From assembly GCA_039029315.1 (NCBI GenBank), contig JBCCGK010000086.1, forward strand, positions 1 through 51,125: DNA of 51,125 bases. Reading direction: 5' to 3'. The DNA comes from JBCCCJ01 sp039029315. GTDB lineage: Bacteria; Bacteroidota; Bacteroidia; J057. Positions 1 through 7,818 of this stretch are shown here, piece after piece. Both the position numbers and the translations under genes were made by a program. Below the pieces are notes generated by a model. It was not told the DNA's origin, did not search any database, and saw nothing but the letters and a program-made list of their open reading frames with translations. Within the stretch, counting starts at the first letter, position 1. Every line of letters starts with the position of its first letter.

Positions 1-94
1 AAGAAGCATAAAACTTCTGCAGTAGAGCATTCCAGGAAGCCATAATAAGCTATCACTTGCACTGCTAATGAACTTTTATTACGTTTCCACGTAG

Positions 95-370
95 TCCCTG
101 GAGTACACCAAGCTAGCAGATGACAGCTCACTACGAATCAAGTATCAGGCAGCCTACACTGTGATCATAGACGACTCAAGCATCTACTACTGCGGCAGAT
201 GGTAAGTGTTACAGGTGTTGTTGGGTTCTTCTTAGTGCTAATCTAACCATTCTCCAGGTACCTGCTGGTCAATGGGAATGAGTGCGCTCCCACTGCTGCG
301 GACTCCGTCATACATCAATCCGGAGCGACGCGTTATCACTATTACCGCCATCACACGCGAACTCGAATGG
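95..370 (+). other. Eukaryotic (metazoan-like) CTHRC1 C-terminal domain exons
   Basis: Reading from 95 (TCC CTG GAG TAC) and splicing out 202-257 gives a continuous peptide with segments TKLADDSSLRIKY, CGRWYLLVNGNEC and HYYRHHTRT. From memory of the family, this follows the C-terminal domain of animal CTHRC1: a K-x-x-S-x-S-x-LR block, then C-x-RWYF-x-x-NG-x-EC, then an H-rich strand. The frame has a TAG stop directly before 95, and the acgtag just upstream, behind a pyrimidine-rich stretch, could be another splice acceptor, so 95 is a plausible exon start. After about 370 the similarity ends at a GTAACG that could be a further donor. No bacterial gene fits this stretch. It is probably host or contaminant DNA joined to the bacterial contig. 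The family call rests on motif recognition only. Confidence 0.55.
202..257 (+). other. Putative spliceosomal intron (56 bases)
   Basis: The segment begins GTAAGTG, an excellent eukaryotic donor, and ends TTCTCCAG behind a pyrimidine-rich stretch. A branch-point-like CTAAT and CTAAC lie at about 238-246. Removing it joins TG|G to make the Trp codon of the conserved RWY motif and keeps the frame open. All four signals coincide with a frame-restoring junction, which is unlikely by chance. Such a short intron would suit a compact invertebrate gene. Confidence 0.6.
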
Positions 371-576
371 GTAACGAGCAGATTGCTATTCATTACGTTT
401 ACTATTGCTTTTGTGGCAGCGAAGCCAGTTTGTTCCCACTGATCGGTGTAAATCCACTAGAACGAGGTAGACAGGACCTTTTAATGCACGTATGCTGATT
501 CCAGCAGATCTTAAACGATCAGGAGATATTTCTCCTCATAGTAGATGCACCAAGTGAGGTCTGGAATGTAGGATTC

Positions 577-1167
577 TTGATCATGGATGGCGTATACAAT
601 ACTGAATTGACTGCCCCCATGGATGTCTTTCAGCATACGGTGTATCATACAGATCCATGGATGCGGGTTTTCACCGTGGCCAAAACCACAGAACCTGTCA
701 CAACCTTCGAAGGCTTGCACATCATCCCCGACTATGGTTATTTGGATAGCGTTCCTCCCATCGATGTGTTGGTGGTGCCAAGTGCAGAAGGCCATATGAG
801 CACTGATTTGGCTGATGGAGAAATGATCCGGTGGGTCCTCAAGACTGGCAAATCAGCTCGATACATCATGTCTTTGTGTGATGGCGCATTTGTTCTCGCC
901 TCCACCACTCTTCTCAATGGTCTTGCATCCACCACTTTTCCAGCTGATATCAAGCAATACAAAGCAATGTTCCCACATCTTGAGGTCTATCAGGATGCCA
1001 TCTTTGTCCACGATGGACAAGCCATTACGGGAGCAGGAGGCGCAAGGTCCTTTGAGCCAGCCTTGTACCTGTGCGAACTATTGTATGGCAAGAAGGTGGC
1101 AGACGGGATTGCCAAAGGATTGGTGATCGATTGGGATGTCAATAGCTTTCCCAGAGTGATCAAGTAA
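577..1167 (+). CDS. DJ-1/PfpI family protein, 5' truncated
   Basis: This is a DJ-1/PfpI glutamine-amidotransferase-like fold, a superfamily that includes glyoxalases, chaperones and cysteine hydrolases. The nucleophile elbow MSLCDGAFVLA carries the expected cysteine, and the early NTEL glutamate matches the acidic residue that pairs with it. SAGGA-type glycines near the end (GAGGARSFEP) are typical. The nominal start at 577 is a TTG. Family similarity clearly begins further upstream (EVWNVGFLIMDGVYN, from about 556), and the frame stays open back to 499 without a credible start. The true N-terminus, probably including an export signal, is therefore missing, and the join to foreign DNA lies near 500-555. 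The substrate is unknown. Confidence 0.8.
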   Translation: MIMDGVYNTELTAPMDVFQHTVYHTDPWMRVFTVAKTTEPVTTFEGLHIIPDYGYLDSVPPIDVLVVPSAEGHMSTDLADGEMIRWVLKTGKSARYIMSLCDGAFVLASTTLLNGLASTTFPADIKQYKAMFPHLEVYQDAIFVHDGQAITGAGGARSFEPALYLCELLYGKKVADGIAKGLVIDWDVNSFPRVIK

Positions 1168-1176
1168 TGTTCCTAC

Positions 1177-1593
1177 CTAGCCGCCCAAATCAGGGTCCAA
1201 AAACCGAATCGTAATTTCAGTTTTTGGTGGGACTTTTCGTTGAATGCTAAATCTGAGGCTTAATATGGCCAAACCTTTCACAGCTTCTCCTTCTTTTTCG
1301 GCAGGATGAAACATCAATTGTGGGATGAATGGCTCAACCTCCTGAGCCAGCATATCATGAGCTGACTCTACGATATTATGGGCGACATATTTGCCAGCAT
1401 CATCCACTTCTATTTCTACCTTGACCAGTCCCTTAATGCCCTTTCGAATCGCTTTGGATGGGTACTTCAATGGGTCCAGGACTGTGATATTTTTCACCCT
1501 GGGAGGAAGGCTCGAATTGTCCTGTGCGTAGAGGGATACACAGGTTCCCATTATGAGCAGTAGTAGTCCAAAAAACAAGGTGGGTGATTTCAT
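1177..1593 (-). CDS. Exported TonB C-terminal-like domain protein
   Basis: This is a 138-residue protein with a clear N-terminal signal peptide (LLLLIMGTCVSLYAQ). It is followed almost at once by a TonB_C-type domain: LKYPSKAIRKGIKGLVKVEIEVD, then FHPAEKEGEAVKG, corresponding to the YP-x-x-A-x-x-x-x-I-x-G and F-x-PA-x-x-x-G-x-x-V family pattern. It lacks the membrane anchor and proline-rich spacer of a real TonB, so it is a free periplasmic TonB_C-like module rather than an energy transducer. Such stand-alone modules are common in Bacteroidota and their roles are mostly unknown. The gene converges on the DJ-1 gene, 9 bases away. Confidence 0.7.
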   Translation of the reverse strand: MKSPTLFFGLLLLIMGTCVSLYAQDNSSLPPRVKNITVLDPLKYPSKAIRKGIKGLVKVEIEVDDAGKYVAHNIVESAHDMLAQEVEPFIPQLMFHPAEKEGEAVKGLAILSLRFSIQRKVPPKTEITIRFLDPDLGG

Positions 1594-1705
1594 ATCCAGT
1601 ATACGTTATACCTGCAATTTACAGATGATTTTGCTTCAATCCCTTCAACATTCTTTTTTACACCTTAACTTTTCGTAATTTCGAAGCTGATTTCTACAGA
1701 AAGGA

Positions 1706-2245
1706 ATGAATCTAAGAAAAATCCACGAAACTGATGCAGAACCTTTTCTTCGCTTATTAGAGCAGATAGAACGGGAATCCCCTTTTGCGCTGCTGGAACC
1801 GAATGAAAGGACAACAAGTATTCGTGAACAAAAAGAAGATATTCAGGATATTCTGGCACGAGACAATCAGATCATTTTTGTGGTAGAGGATCGAGATCAA
1901 TTGGTTGGTTGGCTCGGTATCTATGGCGGGGGATATCGGCGGAATCATCATTCTGGTCTGGTAGCGGTAGGTGTACTCGAATCTTATCATCGGCAGGGAA
2001 TCGGAAAATGGCTATTCGAGGAAGGCGAAAAATGGGCCTGGAAACAAAAATTCCGCAGGCTGGAGCTGTTGGTAGCTGCCGAAAACAAACCCGGCATTGG
2101 CCTGTATAGAAAGATGGGGTATCAAATCGAAGGAACCAAACGAGATTCCTATCAGATCGATGATCGCTTTGTGGATGAATACCTGATGGCCAAACTCTTG
2201 ATCAAACCAGAACCTCCCGAACACAATCCCTACCCAAAATGGTGA
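1706..2245 (+). CDS. GNAT family N-acetyltransferase
   Basis: This 179-residue protein has a complete GNAT fold. Motif A is GVLESYHRQGIGKWLFE, with the R/Q-x-x-G-x-G/A acetyl-CoA pyrophosphate loop (RQGIGK). Motif B follows as NKPGIGLYRKMGYQIEGTKR, the usual N-x-x-G-x-x-LY-x-x-x-GF/Y element. The pattern resembles the RimI/SpeG-like group that acetylates protein N-termini, amines or small molecules; the acceptor cannot be read from the sequence. The ATG follows an AAGGA purine run. The stop overlaps the next start by 7 bases, so it is likely cotranscribed and translationally coupled with the glycosylase downstream. Confidence 0.85.
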   Translation: MNLRKIHETDAEPFLRLLEQIERESPFALLEPNERTTSIREQKEDIQDILARDNQIIFVVEDRDQLVGWLGIYGGGYRRNHHSGLVAVGVLESYHRQGIGKWLFEEGEKWAWKQKFRRLELLVAAENKPGIGLYRKMGYQIEGTKRDSYQIDDRFVDEYLMAKLLIKPEPPEHNPYPKW

Positions 2246-3123
2246 GTTTATCTCTCCCAAAGCCATTTCGAGCTGCTGCCTGTTTGGACTACCTTGGAAG
2301 GTCAGACAAGGAAATTTTACATCGTGTAGACAGCTCCTCTGTCTACAAGTTATTGTCAATCGGACAAAAATTGGTCTTGATCCGAATTCTACTAGAAGAC
2401 GAAAATCTTACCATCGCCCCCCTCAATCATGCCCCCTCTCCTTCAATACAGACTTACATAGAAAGGTATGTGAGAGAGTGGTTTGATTTGGACACTGAAC
2501 TGGAAGAATTTTATCAAAGCGTTTCTGACGATCCAGTGTTCAACGCCATCCTCCCTCCCCTTCATGGGTTACGGTTGATCAAAGTCCCGGATTTATTTGA
2601 ATCCATTTGTTGGGCCATCATTGGCCAGCAGATCAATTTGGCATTTGCCTATCAAATCAAGCAAAACCTGGTCCTAGAATATGGGACATCCCTGAATTAT
2701 GAAGGACACAGTTATCATCTCTTCCCCAAGCCATCTGCTATTTTTCAAGCATCCGATGAACGGCTTCGGGAGTTGAAATGTTCTCGACAAAAAATTCGCT
2801 ATCTCAAAATCATCGCTGAAGCCATCCTGGAAGGGGCCTTGACAAAAAAATCTCTTCACCAATCCGGGTATCAAGAAGCAAGACAACAACTCATCAGCTT
2901 CAAAGGCATCGGCAATTGGAGCGCCAATTATGTGCTGATGCGATGCCTCGGTTTCAAAGAGAGCTTCCCAATCGAGGATGCCGGACTACATCAGGCTCTT
3001 CGCCTTCACTATCACTTAGACCACAAACCGAATATGGTTGAGGTGAGAGAGCTTACAAAGGAGTGGACCAGTTGGCAGGCGTACAGAACTTTTTATCTCT
3101 GGCAATCATTGGGACTCAGTTGA
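2239..3123 (+). CDS. DNA-3-methyladenine glycosylase, AlkA-like
   Basis: This base-excision repair enzyme removes alkylated purines and has the HhH-GPD fold. The helix-hairpin-helix is SFKGIGNWSANYVLM, followed by the GPD segment FPIEDAGLHQAL, whose aspartate (ED) is the expected catalytic residue. The element SICWAIIGQQINLAFAYQIK matches the conserved Q-Q-I/V-s helix of AlkA/MPG-II enzymes. At 294 residues it has the length of AlkA without the Ada domain. No FeS cysteine cluster is visible, which argues against an EndoIII/MutY type. It overlaps the GNAT gene by 7 bases and ends facing the CAP-domain gene with no spacer. Confidence 0.85.
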   Translation: MVSLSLPKPFRAAACLDYLGRSDKEILHRVDSSSVYKLLSIGQKLVLIRILLEDENLTIAPLNHAPSPSIQTYIERYVREWFDLDTELEEFYQSVSDDPVFNAILPPLHGLRLIKVPDLFESICWAIIGQQINLAFAYQIKQNLVLEYGTSLNYEGHSYHLFPKPSAIFQASDERLRELKCSRQKIRYLKIIAEAILEGALTKKSLHQSGYQEARQQLISFKGIGNWSANYVLMRCLGFKESFPIEDAGLHQALRLHYHLDHKPNMVEVRELTKEWTSWQAYRTFYLWQSLGLS

Positions 3124-3666
3124 TTAATTCGATGAACCAAAAATCTGGGTCCAATAATGGATATAATCCGAGGATTCATTTTTTACCTGAGCGACACCCA
3201 TTTCCTTGAAGCTAGCATTCATGATGTTTTTGCAATGCCCTGGACTATCAATCCATAGTTGAACCAGTTGTTCTTCATCTGTGAAATTGGTGCCCGCAGC
3301 AATATTTTCACCAGAGTTAATTGCTGCATATCCAGTATCGGCTATTCTTTGAGAATGGGTGGAGCCATCACTCCCTGTATGAGAAAAGTAATTTTTTTCG
3401 GCCATGTCTTTGCTATGACGGAGGGCTGCACCTTCCAGCTCTTCATTCCAACTCACAGGTTCTACCGGAGGCATTTGTTCATTTCCGCAGGTACATCCAT
3501 TCACCCGCCAGGTATTGACCGCCTCAAGCATTCGATCAGGCTGCAAAAGATTTTCCGCAAGTGCCGGACTAGGAAGAATCTCAGGGTCATCTGTACAGGA
3601 AGTTGAACAAAACAATGTCAAGGATAACAGCAGGAATGAGCAAGATTTCAAAACAGTCGCGTTCAT
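3124..3666 (-). CDS. CAP-domain (SCP/PR1-like) secreted protein, probable lipoprotein
   Basis: The N-terminus is hydrophobic and ends in LFCSTSC, a lipobox-like site, so it is probably an outer-membrane-anchored or periplasmic lipoprotein. Residues about 45-178 form a CAP domain with the conserved pieces AALRHSKDMAEKNYFSH, SGENIAAG and SPGHCKNIMNASFKEMGVA. These supply the two histidines and the glutamate that line the CAP cavity. Bacterial CAP proteins are sometimes linked to calcium-dependent protease-like activity or to unknown surface functions. Paired cysteines (CTCGNEQ and GHC) could form a disulfide after export. Confidence 0.8.
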   Translation of the reverse strand: MNATVLKSCSFLLLSLTLFCSTSCTDDPEILPSPALAENLLQPDRMLEAVNTWRVNGCTCGNEQMPPVEPVSWNEELEGAALRHSKDMAEKNYFSHTGSDGSTHSQRIADTGYAAINSGENIAAGTNFTDEEQLVQLWIDSPGHCKNIMNASFKEMGVAQVKNESSDYIHYWTQIFGSSN

Positions 3667-3772
3667 ATCAGGTTCAGAATTAAAGAATGTTCACAGTCCT
3701 CACATCAAGAATTGTGCAAGCCCATTCTATGTTTGACCTTTTGCCCTTATTGATTTACGAAAATTTGAAGCG

Positions 3773-4339
3773 CTAGTTTTGTGAAAAAGCCTGATATTGC
3801 TCTAAGATTCTTTCTGCTTGAAGAAAGTGCCGTTGTTCATGTGCAGTGATAATGTCCAGGGCATATTTCAGTGAATAAATCACAATTTGATTCGCTGGAG
3901 AGGTAATAATGATGGAATGAATTGGCACATCCAGCAATTGTCCAATATAGTCTTGTAGTCGATTCTGTTCTAGTCGAAAATTCTCCAAAATCGTAGCTGG
4001 AATCTCACTGATTGAGGGTTCAAATACTGGAACAGTGGGGGTTTTCCGCTGAGTCTCCGGCTGTACAGAATGTAAGATCAGTTTGCCAAACAATCGTGGA
4101 AGCAAGGGCAACTGCTCATAAAAACGCGGCTTGTATTTTCCTGCAAGGATTTGGTCAAAAAGTGGAAAATACTGCTTGTTGGTAGTAATGAGATGATCAA
4201 TCACTTGTCCAACACTCCATTGGTCGGGAGTAGCCTTCCAATTCAGATCTTGCACTGACAAATGAGAAAATGCATCTAGAAAGTCCTGGGTTGATCGGCT
4301 AATTGCCTGCTGCCAATGAGATGATGGTGCATGATTCAT
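3773..4339 (-). CDS. DinB family protein (DinB_2), copy 1
   Basis: This is a four-helix-bundle metal-binding enzyme of the DinB/YfiT superfamily. The first metal histidine is in WSVGQVIDHLITTNKQYF and the other two are in AHEQRHFLQAERIL, giving the usual H / H-x-x-x-H triad. Related proteins act as thiol-dependent transferases (for example with bacillithiol or mycothiol) or are damage-induced with unknown chemistry. The ATG at 4339 (MNHAPSSHW) is preferred over an upstream TTG. It is a paralogue of the gene at 13996, with the same W-K-x-x-P-x-QWS and ITSP landmarks. A MITE lies about 70 bases upstream of the start and may carry or disturb its promoter. Confidence 0.8.
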   Translation of the reverse strand: MNHAPSSHWQQAISRSTQDFLDAFSHLSVQDLNWKATPDQWSVGQVIDHLITTNKQYFPLFDQILAGKYKPRFYEQLPLLPRLFGKLILHSVQPETQRKTPTVPVFEPSISEIPATILENFRLEQNRLQDYIGQLLDVPIHSIIITSPANQIVIYSLKYALDIITAHEQRHFLQAERILEQYQAFSQN

Positions 4340-4411
4340 AGGGATAAAAGTAATCGACAAACCAGTTGTTTTCAATTCATTTGCCGATTCAAATAAAAAA
4401 GTATCGCCTCA

Positions 4412-4572
4412 GAGGCTGCTTTGGAATCTGTGCTGATAATTTTTAGGGGGTATTTTTTTCTCAGACAAGGCTCTTTTTTGTTCTCATAGTGGTGCTATGG
4501 GAACAAAAAAAGCCGCCGGATGAGGAAAAAAGATGCCTACAAAAAATAAGTGACAGATTTCAAAACAGTCTC
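4412..4572. mobile_element. MITE-like palindromic element with IS5/IS1031-type ends
   Basis: The element starts GAGGCTGCTTTGGAA and ends in the reverse complement of GAGACTGTTTTGAAA. The two arms can be folded over almost their whole length, up to a central inverted repeat (CTCATAG-tggtg-CTATGGG). It is flanked on both sides by TCA (4409-4411 and 4573-4575), a 3-base duplication of the TNA type. GAG-x-CTG ends with a TNA target duplication are what I know from the IS1031 group of the IS5 family. There is no coding capacity. The left arm recurs, inverted and without gaps, at 19418-19495 with about 68 of 78 bases identical. This is a non-autonomous element that could also act as a stem-loop or terminator. 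Confidence 0.7.
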
Positions 4573-4684
4573 TCAGATCATTTTTCTGGAGATCTGCCCA
4601 ACCTGTTCGTCTTTTTTGCGTAGAGAGTATCTTTGACTCTCACATCGGTGGATGTACCACATCCACAACATTACACCTACATTT

Positions 4685-5146
4685 ATGAAAAAAGTCCGAA
4701 TTTCGGTCAAAGCCATCATTATCAAGGATGGCCAACTGCTGGTCAATCATTACCGAACCGATCTGGGGCAAGAATATTATGGACTTCCAGGAGGGGGACA
4801 GAACAATGGAGAAACGCTCACGGCGGCACTTGTGCGGGAATGTCAGGAAGAAATCTCTGCTCAAGTCTCAGTTGGGCCACTCGTTTATGTAAGAGATTAT
4901 ATCTCCCAGAACCATGAATTCGCCAAAGAAGGGGACCAATTTCACCAAATGGAACTGATGTTTCAATGTGAGCTGGTATCTCATACAGGCCTTCGTCCTG
5001 GCGTCGAGCCGGATAGTCGTCAGATTGGAGTAGTATGGCTCCCTCTGGATTCTCTGGATGACTACCCACTCTATCCACAAATCCTCAAATCTGTCTTACA
5101 GAAATCTTCTCCAGAGGGAGCTATTTATTTAGGGGATATCAACTAA
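4685..5146 (+). CDS. NUDIX hydrolase
   Basis: This is a 153-residue single-domain NUDIX pyrophosphohydrolase that cleaves nucleoside-diphosphate-linked substrates with Mg2+. The NUDIX box is complete: G-Q-N-N-G-E-T-L-T-A-A-L followed by VRECQEEISA, matching G-x5-E-x7-RE-U-x-EE-x-x-U. The glycine-rich LPGGG precedes it. The ATG at 4685 (MKKVRISVKAIII) is preferred; an in-frame ATG at 4652 would add a poorly conserved leader. Substrate specificity cannot be inferred. The stop overlaps the convergent transglutaminase-like gene by 4 bases. Confidence 0.85.
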   Translation: MKKVRISVKAIIIKDGQLLVNHYRTDLGQEYYGLPGGGQNNGETLTAALVRECQEEISAQVSVGPLVYVRDYISQNHEFAKEGDQFHQMELMFQCELVSHTGLRPGVEPDSRQIGVVWLPLDSLDDYPLYPQILKSVLQKSSPEGAIYLGDIN

Positions 5147-6660
5147 AACTTGATCACTCTTGCCATCTGGCCTCTCACATCTGGCAAGGACATTCCATAG
5201 GAAGCATTGATATAGGTCGGATCGCATACATAGTAGCGTTTGCCATTATGGGTAATAAAGTCTCCCTTGGCTGGTCCAGGAATCCGAACGGCTGTTGCTG
5301 CATGGCCTGGATACAATAATCCTACAACTTCATATCCGAGGATTTCCTTGACGAGATAGGCAAAGAGAACTGACCGATCTTCGCAATCGCTATACGGATA
5401 GTAGAGGGTTTCATCTGCGAATAGGTACTTTTCTCCTCCAAACTGATCTCTGTCAGATTTGTATGCCAAAGCCGTTTGGGAGAATCGTAAAAGAAAATTC
5501 ACGTTTTCAGCTTCACGGCTTCTTCCATCTCTAGGTTCAATTTGGTTCATGATTTCGCGCAGGGGGGGCACAAGGCTTTTCCTGGCCTCTTCAGACAATG
5601 GAGCTCCTAGATAGATCTCAAGATCTACAAACGGATAAGTCTGATAAAACTCGATGACATTTCGGTTGAGTTCGACAGGGATAGTATATCTTTCGCCATA
5701 ATAGCTGAATGACAGATTTTTTCGAATCGCTTGCCGGCTAAAACTAGGTGCCCGATCAATACGAAAGTCCAACACTCGATTCGCCTCAGGATACTTTTGT
5801 TTGAATACTTTGGACCGATTCAATTCCAGAGACTCCCCATCCAGATCGATTGCATATAGTTTGTGTTGCTTTCCATTCATATAGGTCTTGCCATACAATA
5901 CCTGCTTGCTTGGAAGCATCAAATACAAATTTGAATTGTCATAACTTACCGTAGAAATATATCCTGCTTTGGATAAGAAAAACCAGCAGAACATCACACG
6001 AGCATTTTTGTCCCTTGGATAAATCTCCTTGGCCAGGGTATTCAGCAATTGACAGAATCCCCAATCGTTCAGGTTCATCGTTCTGGATTTTCGTACCAGT
6101 TGGTAGAGCAGGAGTTCATGATCTGTTTTCTCCAGATTTTCCCATAAATCTGCAATCCTGTCCTCGGTTATTCTCGATCCAAGGCTGAACTCCATCTTGG
6201 CATCATAACGGAGGTCCATATAGCTTCCAAAATAATCCGCCTGGACCTGGCGGGTCAATTTTCGGCTCATGTCTTCCCGAATGTCATCTGGTACTGGTGC
6301 CAGTTCCTGCCTGGGCATTCTGCTGACAGTGTGATCTTCTCTTTGTTCGGGTTCATTCCTCAAAGGAGGCAAAACTGTAATCTCCTGATCCAAAGGGAAC
6401 AAGCTACTACTTGGATCAAAAATGGTTGGATTATCAGGATCAGGCATTCCGGGAGCGTCTGGTGATTTTTCCAACGCCATTTGAATCCATAGTCTTCTCA
6501 TTTGATTAGAAAACCGGAGATCCAGACGATCCTGTTGATCCTGCTTCTTCCTCTCAATCCGTTGTTCCATTTCTTCCAGGGCTTTTTCCCAAGTGGTTTG
6601 GGCGTAAGTAAGGGGGCCCCAGATCAGACTGAGTCCGATGACCAAAAGAATCTTTTTCAT
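5143..6660 (-). CDS. Exported transglutaminase-like protein (caspase operon gene 4)
   Basis: This 505-residue protein has a signal peptide (LLVIGLSLIWGPLTYAQ). The C-terminal part carries a transglutaminase-type cysteine-protease triad in order: Cys about 426 in YPYSDCEDRSVLFAYL, His about 453 in LYPGHAATAV, and Asp about 480 in YYVCDPTYIN. The N-terminal half is charged, with a coiled-coil-like segment, then contains a region I do not recognise. Transglutaminase-like enzymes in bacteria act as peptidases, amidases or crosslinkers in the envelope. It is the last gene of a minus-strand run led by the caspase gene; 162 bases separate it from the DUF4384 gene. Confidence 0.7.
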   Translation of the reverse strand: MKKILLVIGLSLIWGPLTYAQTTWEKALEEMEQRIERKKQDQQDRLDLRFSNQMRRLWIQMALEKSPDAPGMPDPDNPTIFDPSSSLFPLDQEITVLPPLRNEPEQREDHTVSRMPRQELAPVPDDIREDMSRKLTRQVQADYFGSYMDLRYDAKMEFSLGSRITEDRIADLWENLEKTDHELLLYQLVRKSRTMNLNDWGFCQLLNTLAKEIYPRDKNARVMFCWFFLSKAGYISTVSYDNSNLYLMLPSKQVLYGKTYMNGKQHKLYAIDLDGESLELNRSKVFKQKYPEANRVLDFRIDRAPSFSRQAIRKNLSFSYYGERYTIPVELNRNVIEFYQTYPFVDLEIYLGAPLSEEARKSLVPPLREIMNQIEPRDGRSREAENVNFLLRFSQTALAYKSDRDQFGGEKYLFADETLYYPYSDCEDRSVLFAYLVKEILGYEVVGLLYPGHAATAVRIPGPAKGDFITHNGKRYYVCDPTYINASYGMSLPDVRGQMARVIKF

Positions 6661-6822
6661 TACTTTTTTGTTGATAGGAGACGAGCTGAAAATGTAGATT
6701 TCTACGATCGGCAGTGCTGTGTGAAATGGATAGTTATCTATACGACACCCAAACTACATAGTTCGGATTATTCAATTCAATTTCATTCCAGAACATAGTA
6801 TTTCGCAATTCGTCAAGCAAGA

Positions 6823-7722
6823 TTACTGTCGAATGGTAATATCGAGGCGAGCAATTTGCATGCTTTGATTGAATTGTCGTTGTTCTGCGAGCCATCTCTG
6901 AAACGCTCTGGTTTCCAACTGCATCGGGACTTCATACTTGGAGGAAGTATCATCTCTATATAAGGATGGCTTGACCAATGGTTCTGAACTAAAGATGACA
7001 AAAATGCGGTTGTGATCGACCTCTGAGGCGGCAAACAATTCGTATTCGTCTACAAAGCCTCTCAGGTTCAGACCATCTTTGGCCTGACTAAAAAAGATGT
7101 ATTCTTCATCAGCCTCTATGGGAACGGCATTTAACTGGCCTTTGGGCATATTGCTATAGGGCAGTAAGCGTTGGGCAGTGCCGGGATCAGACAAATAAAT
7201 GGTCACATATCCATCTACAGGGCTTTTGAGATACAGATAAAAGGATTCAGAATCCTGAAATTCTGTGGTTTCGCATCTGGCATTTTCACAGTCAAGGGCT
7301 TTGACTTGAAGATCTATTTTGGGCTTCTGGAGTTCTTGTACTTGACCTTTCACTTCACATTTGACCCAGAATTTTCCCTGATCGGTAAATCTGCTACAAG
7401 ATTCATTAATGGTTCTAATCCATTCGCCATTGACATAGGTCTCGGCAATCATATTGAAGATTTGCGAACTCTCCACTTCTTCGCCGGTATTGGTATTCTT
7501 GATACTGGTAGAGTTTCCCTGAATCACAACCCTTCCAAAAGCCTTCTCAATGGCTTCAATCATGGCCATCTCTTTACAGACCTGACAGGCTTCTTGTTCT
7601 GAGTAGTCAGAATCTGTGAGATTGAGTTGATATTCTCCTGAGGATTTTTTGAGTTTTTGAGCAAACACAGAAACTCCACAGAATAGGAAAAGAATAAACA
7701 AAGATAAATACGGGATTTTCAT
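6823..7722 (-). CDS. Exported DUF4384-domain protein (caspase operon gene 3)
   Basis: This 299-residue protein has a signal peptide (LFILFLFCGVSVFAQ). The first half has cysteine pairs (EQACQVCKEMA, CENARCETT). The second half contains the block LKSPVDGYVTIYLSDPG followed by RLLPYSN and EEYIFFSQAKDG, which is the DUF4384 pattern (a small beta domain with G-Y-x-x-I/V and L-L-P/Y). DUF4384 is a domain I know as repeatedly associated with caspase-like peptidases in bacteria, which fits its position two genes downstream of a caspase. The molecular role is unknown; it may be a substrate, a sensor or a binding partner. Confidence 0.65.
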   Translation of the reverse strand: MKIPYLSLFILFLFCGVSVFAQKLKKSSGEYQLNLTDSDYSEQEACQVCKEMAMIEAIEKAFGRVVIQGNSTSIKNTNTGEEVESSQIFNMIAETYVNGEWIRTINESCSRFTDQGKFWVKCEVKGQVQELQKPKIDLQVKALDCENARCETTEFQDSESFYLYLKSPVDGYVTIYLSDPGTAQRLLPYSNMPKGQLNAVPIEADEEYIFFSQAKDGLNLRGFVDEYELFAASEVDHNRIFVIFSSEPLVKPSLYRDDTSSKYEVPMQLETRAFQRWLAEQRQFNQSMQIARLDITIRQ

Positions 7723-7743
7723 GATAATTGGGTGAGATTAGAA

Positions 7744-7798
7744 AAGGAAAATTGAGAATGGGATACCAAACTTTCACCGTCCACTCTCAATTTTCCTT
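7744..7798 (-). terminator. Intercistronic stem-loop, possible partial terminator
   Basis: Perfect 14-base arms (7744-7757, AAGGAAAATTGAGA, and 7785-7798) flank a 27-base loop. On the minus strand the stem is followed by TTCTAATC after CCTT, giving only a weak T tract. It sits between gene 2 and gene 3 of the caspase run, so it could lower expression of the downstream genes or protect an mRNA end. Confidence 0.5.
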
Positions 7799-7818
7799 GT
7801 GATCAAATCAAGTCTTAT

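Noticed and set aside
878..1126. Open frame within the DJ-1 gene
   Set aside because: It is a shadow frame; the DJ-1 frame has the catalytic motif.
3725..3732. TATGTTTG, a perfect TAnnTTTG on the plus strand
   Set aside because: No plus-strand gene starts within 900 bases, so it is probably chance.
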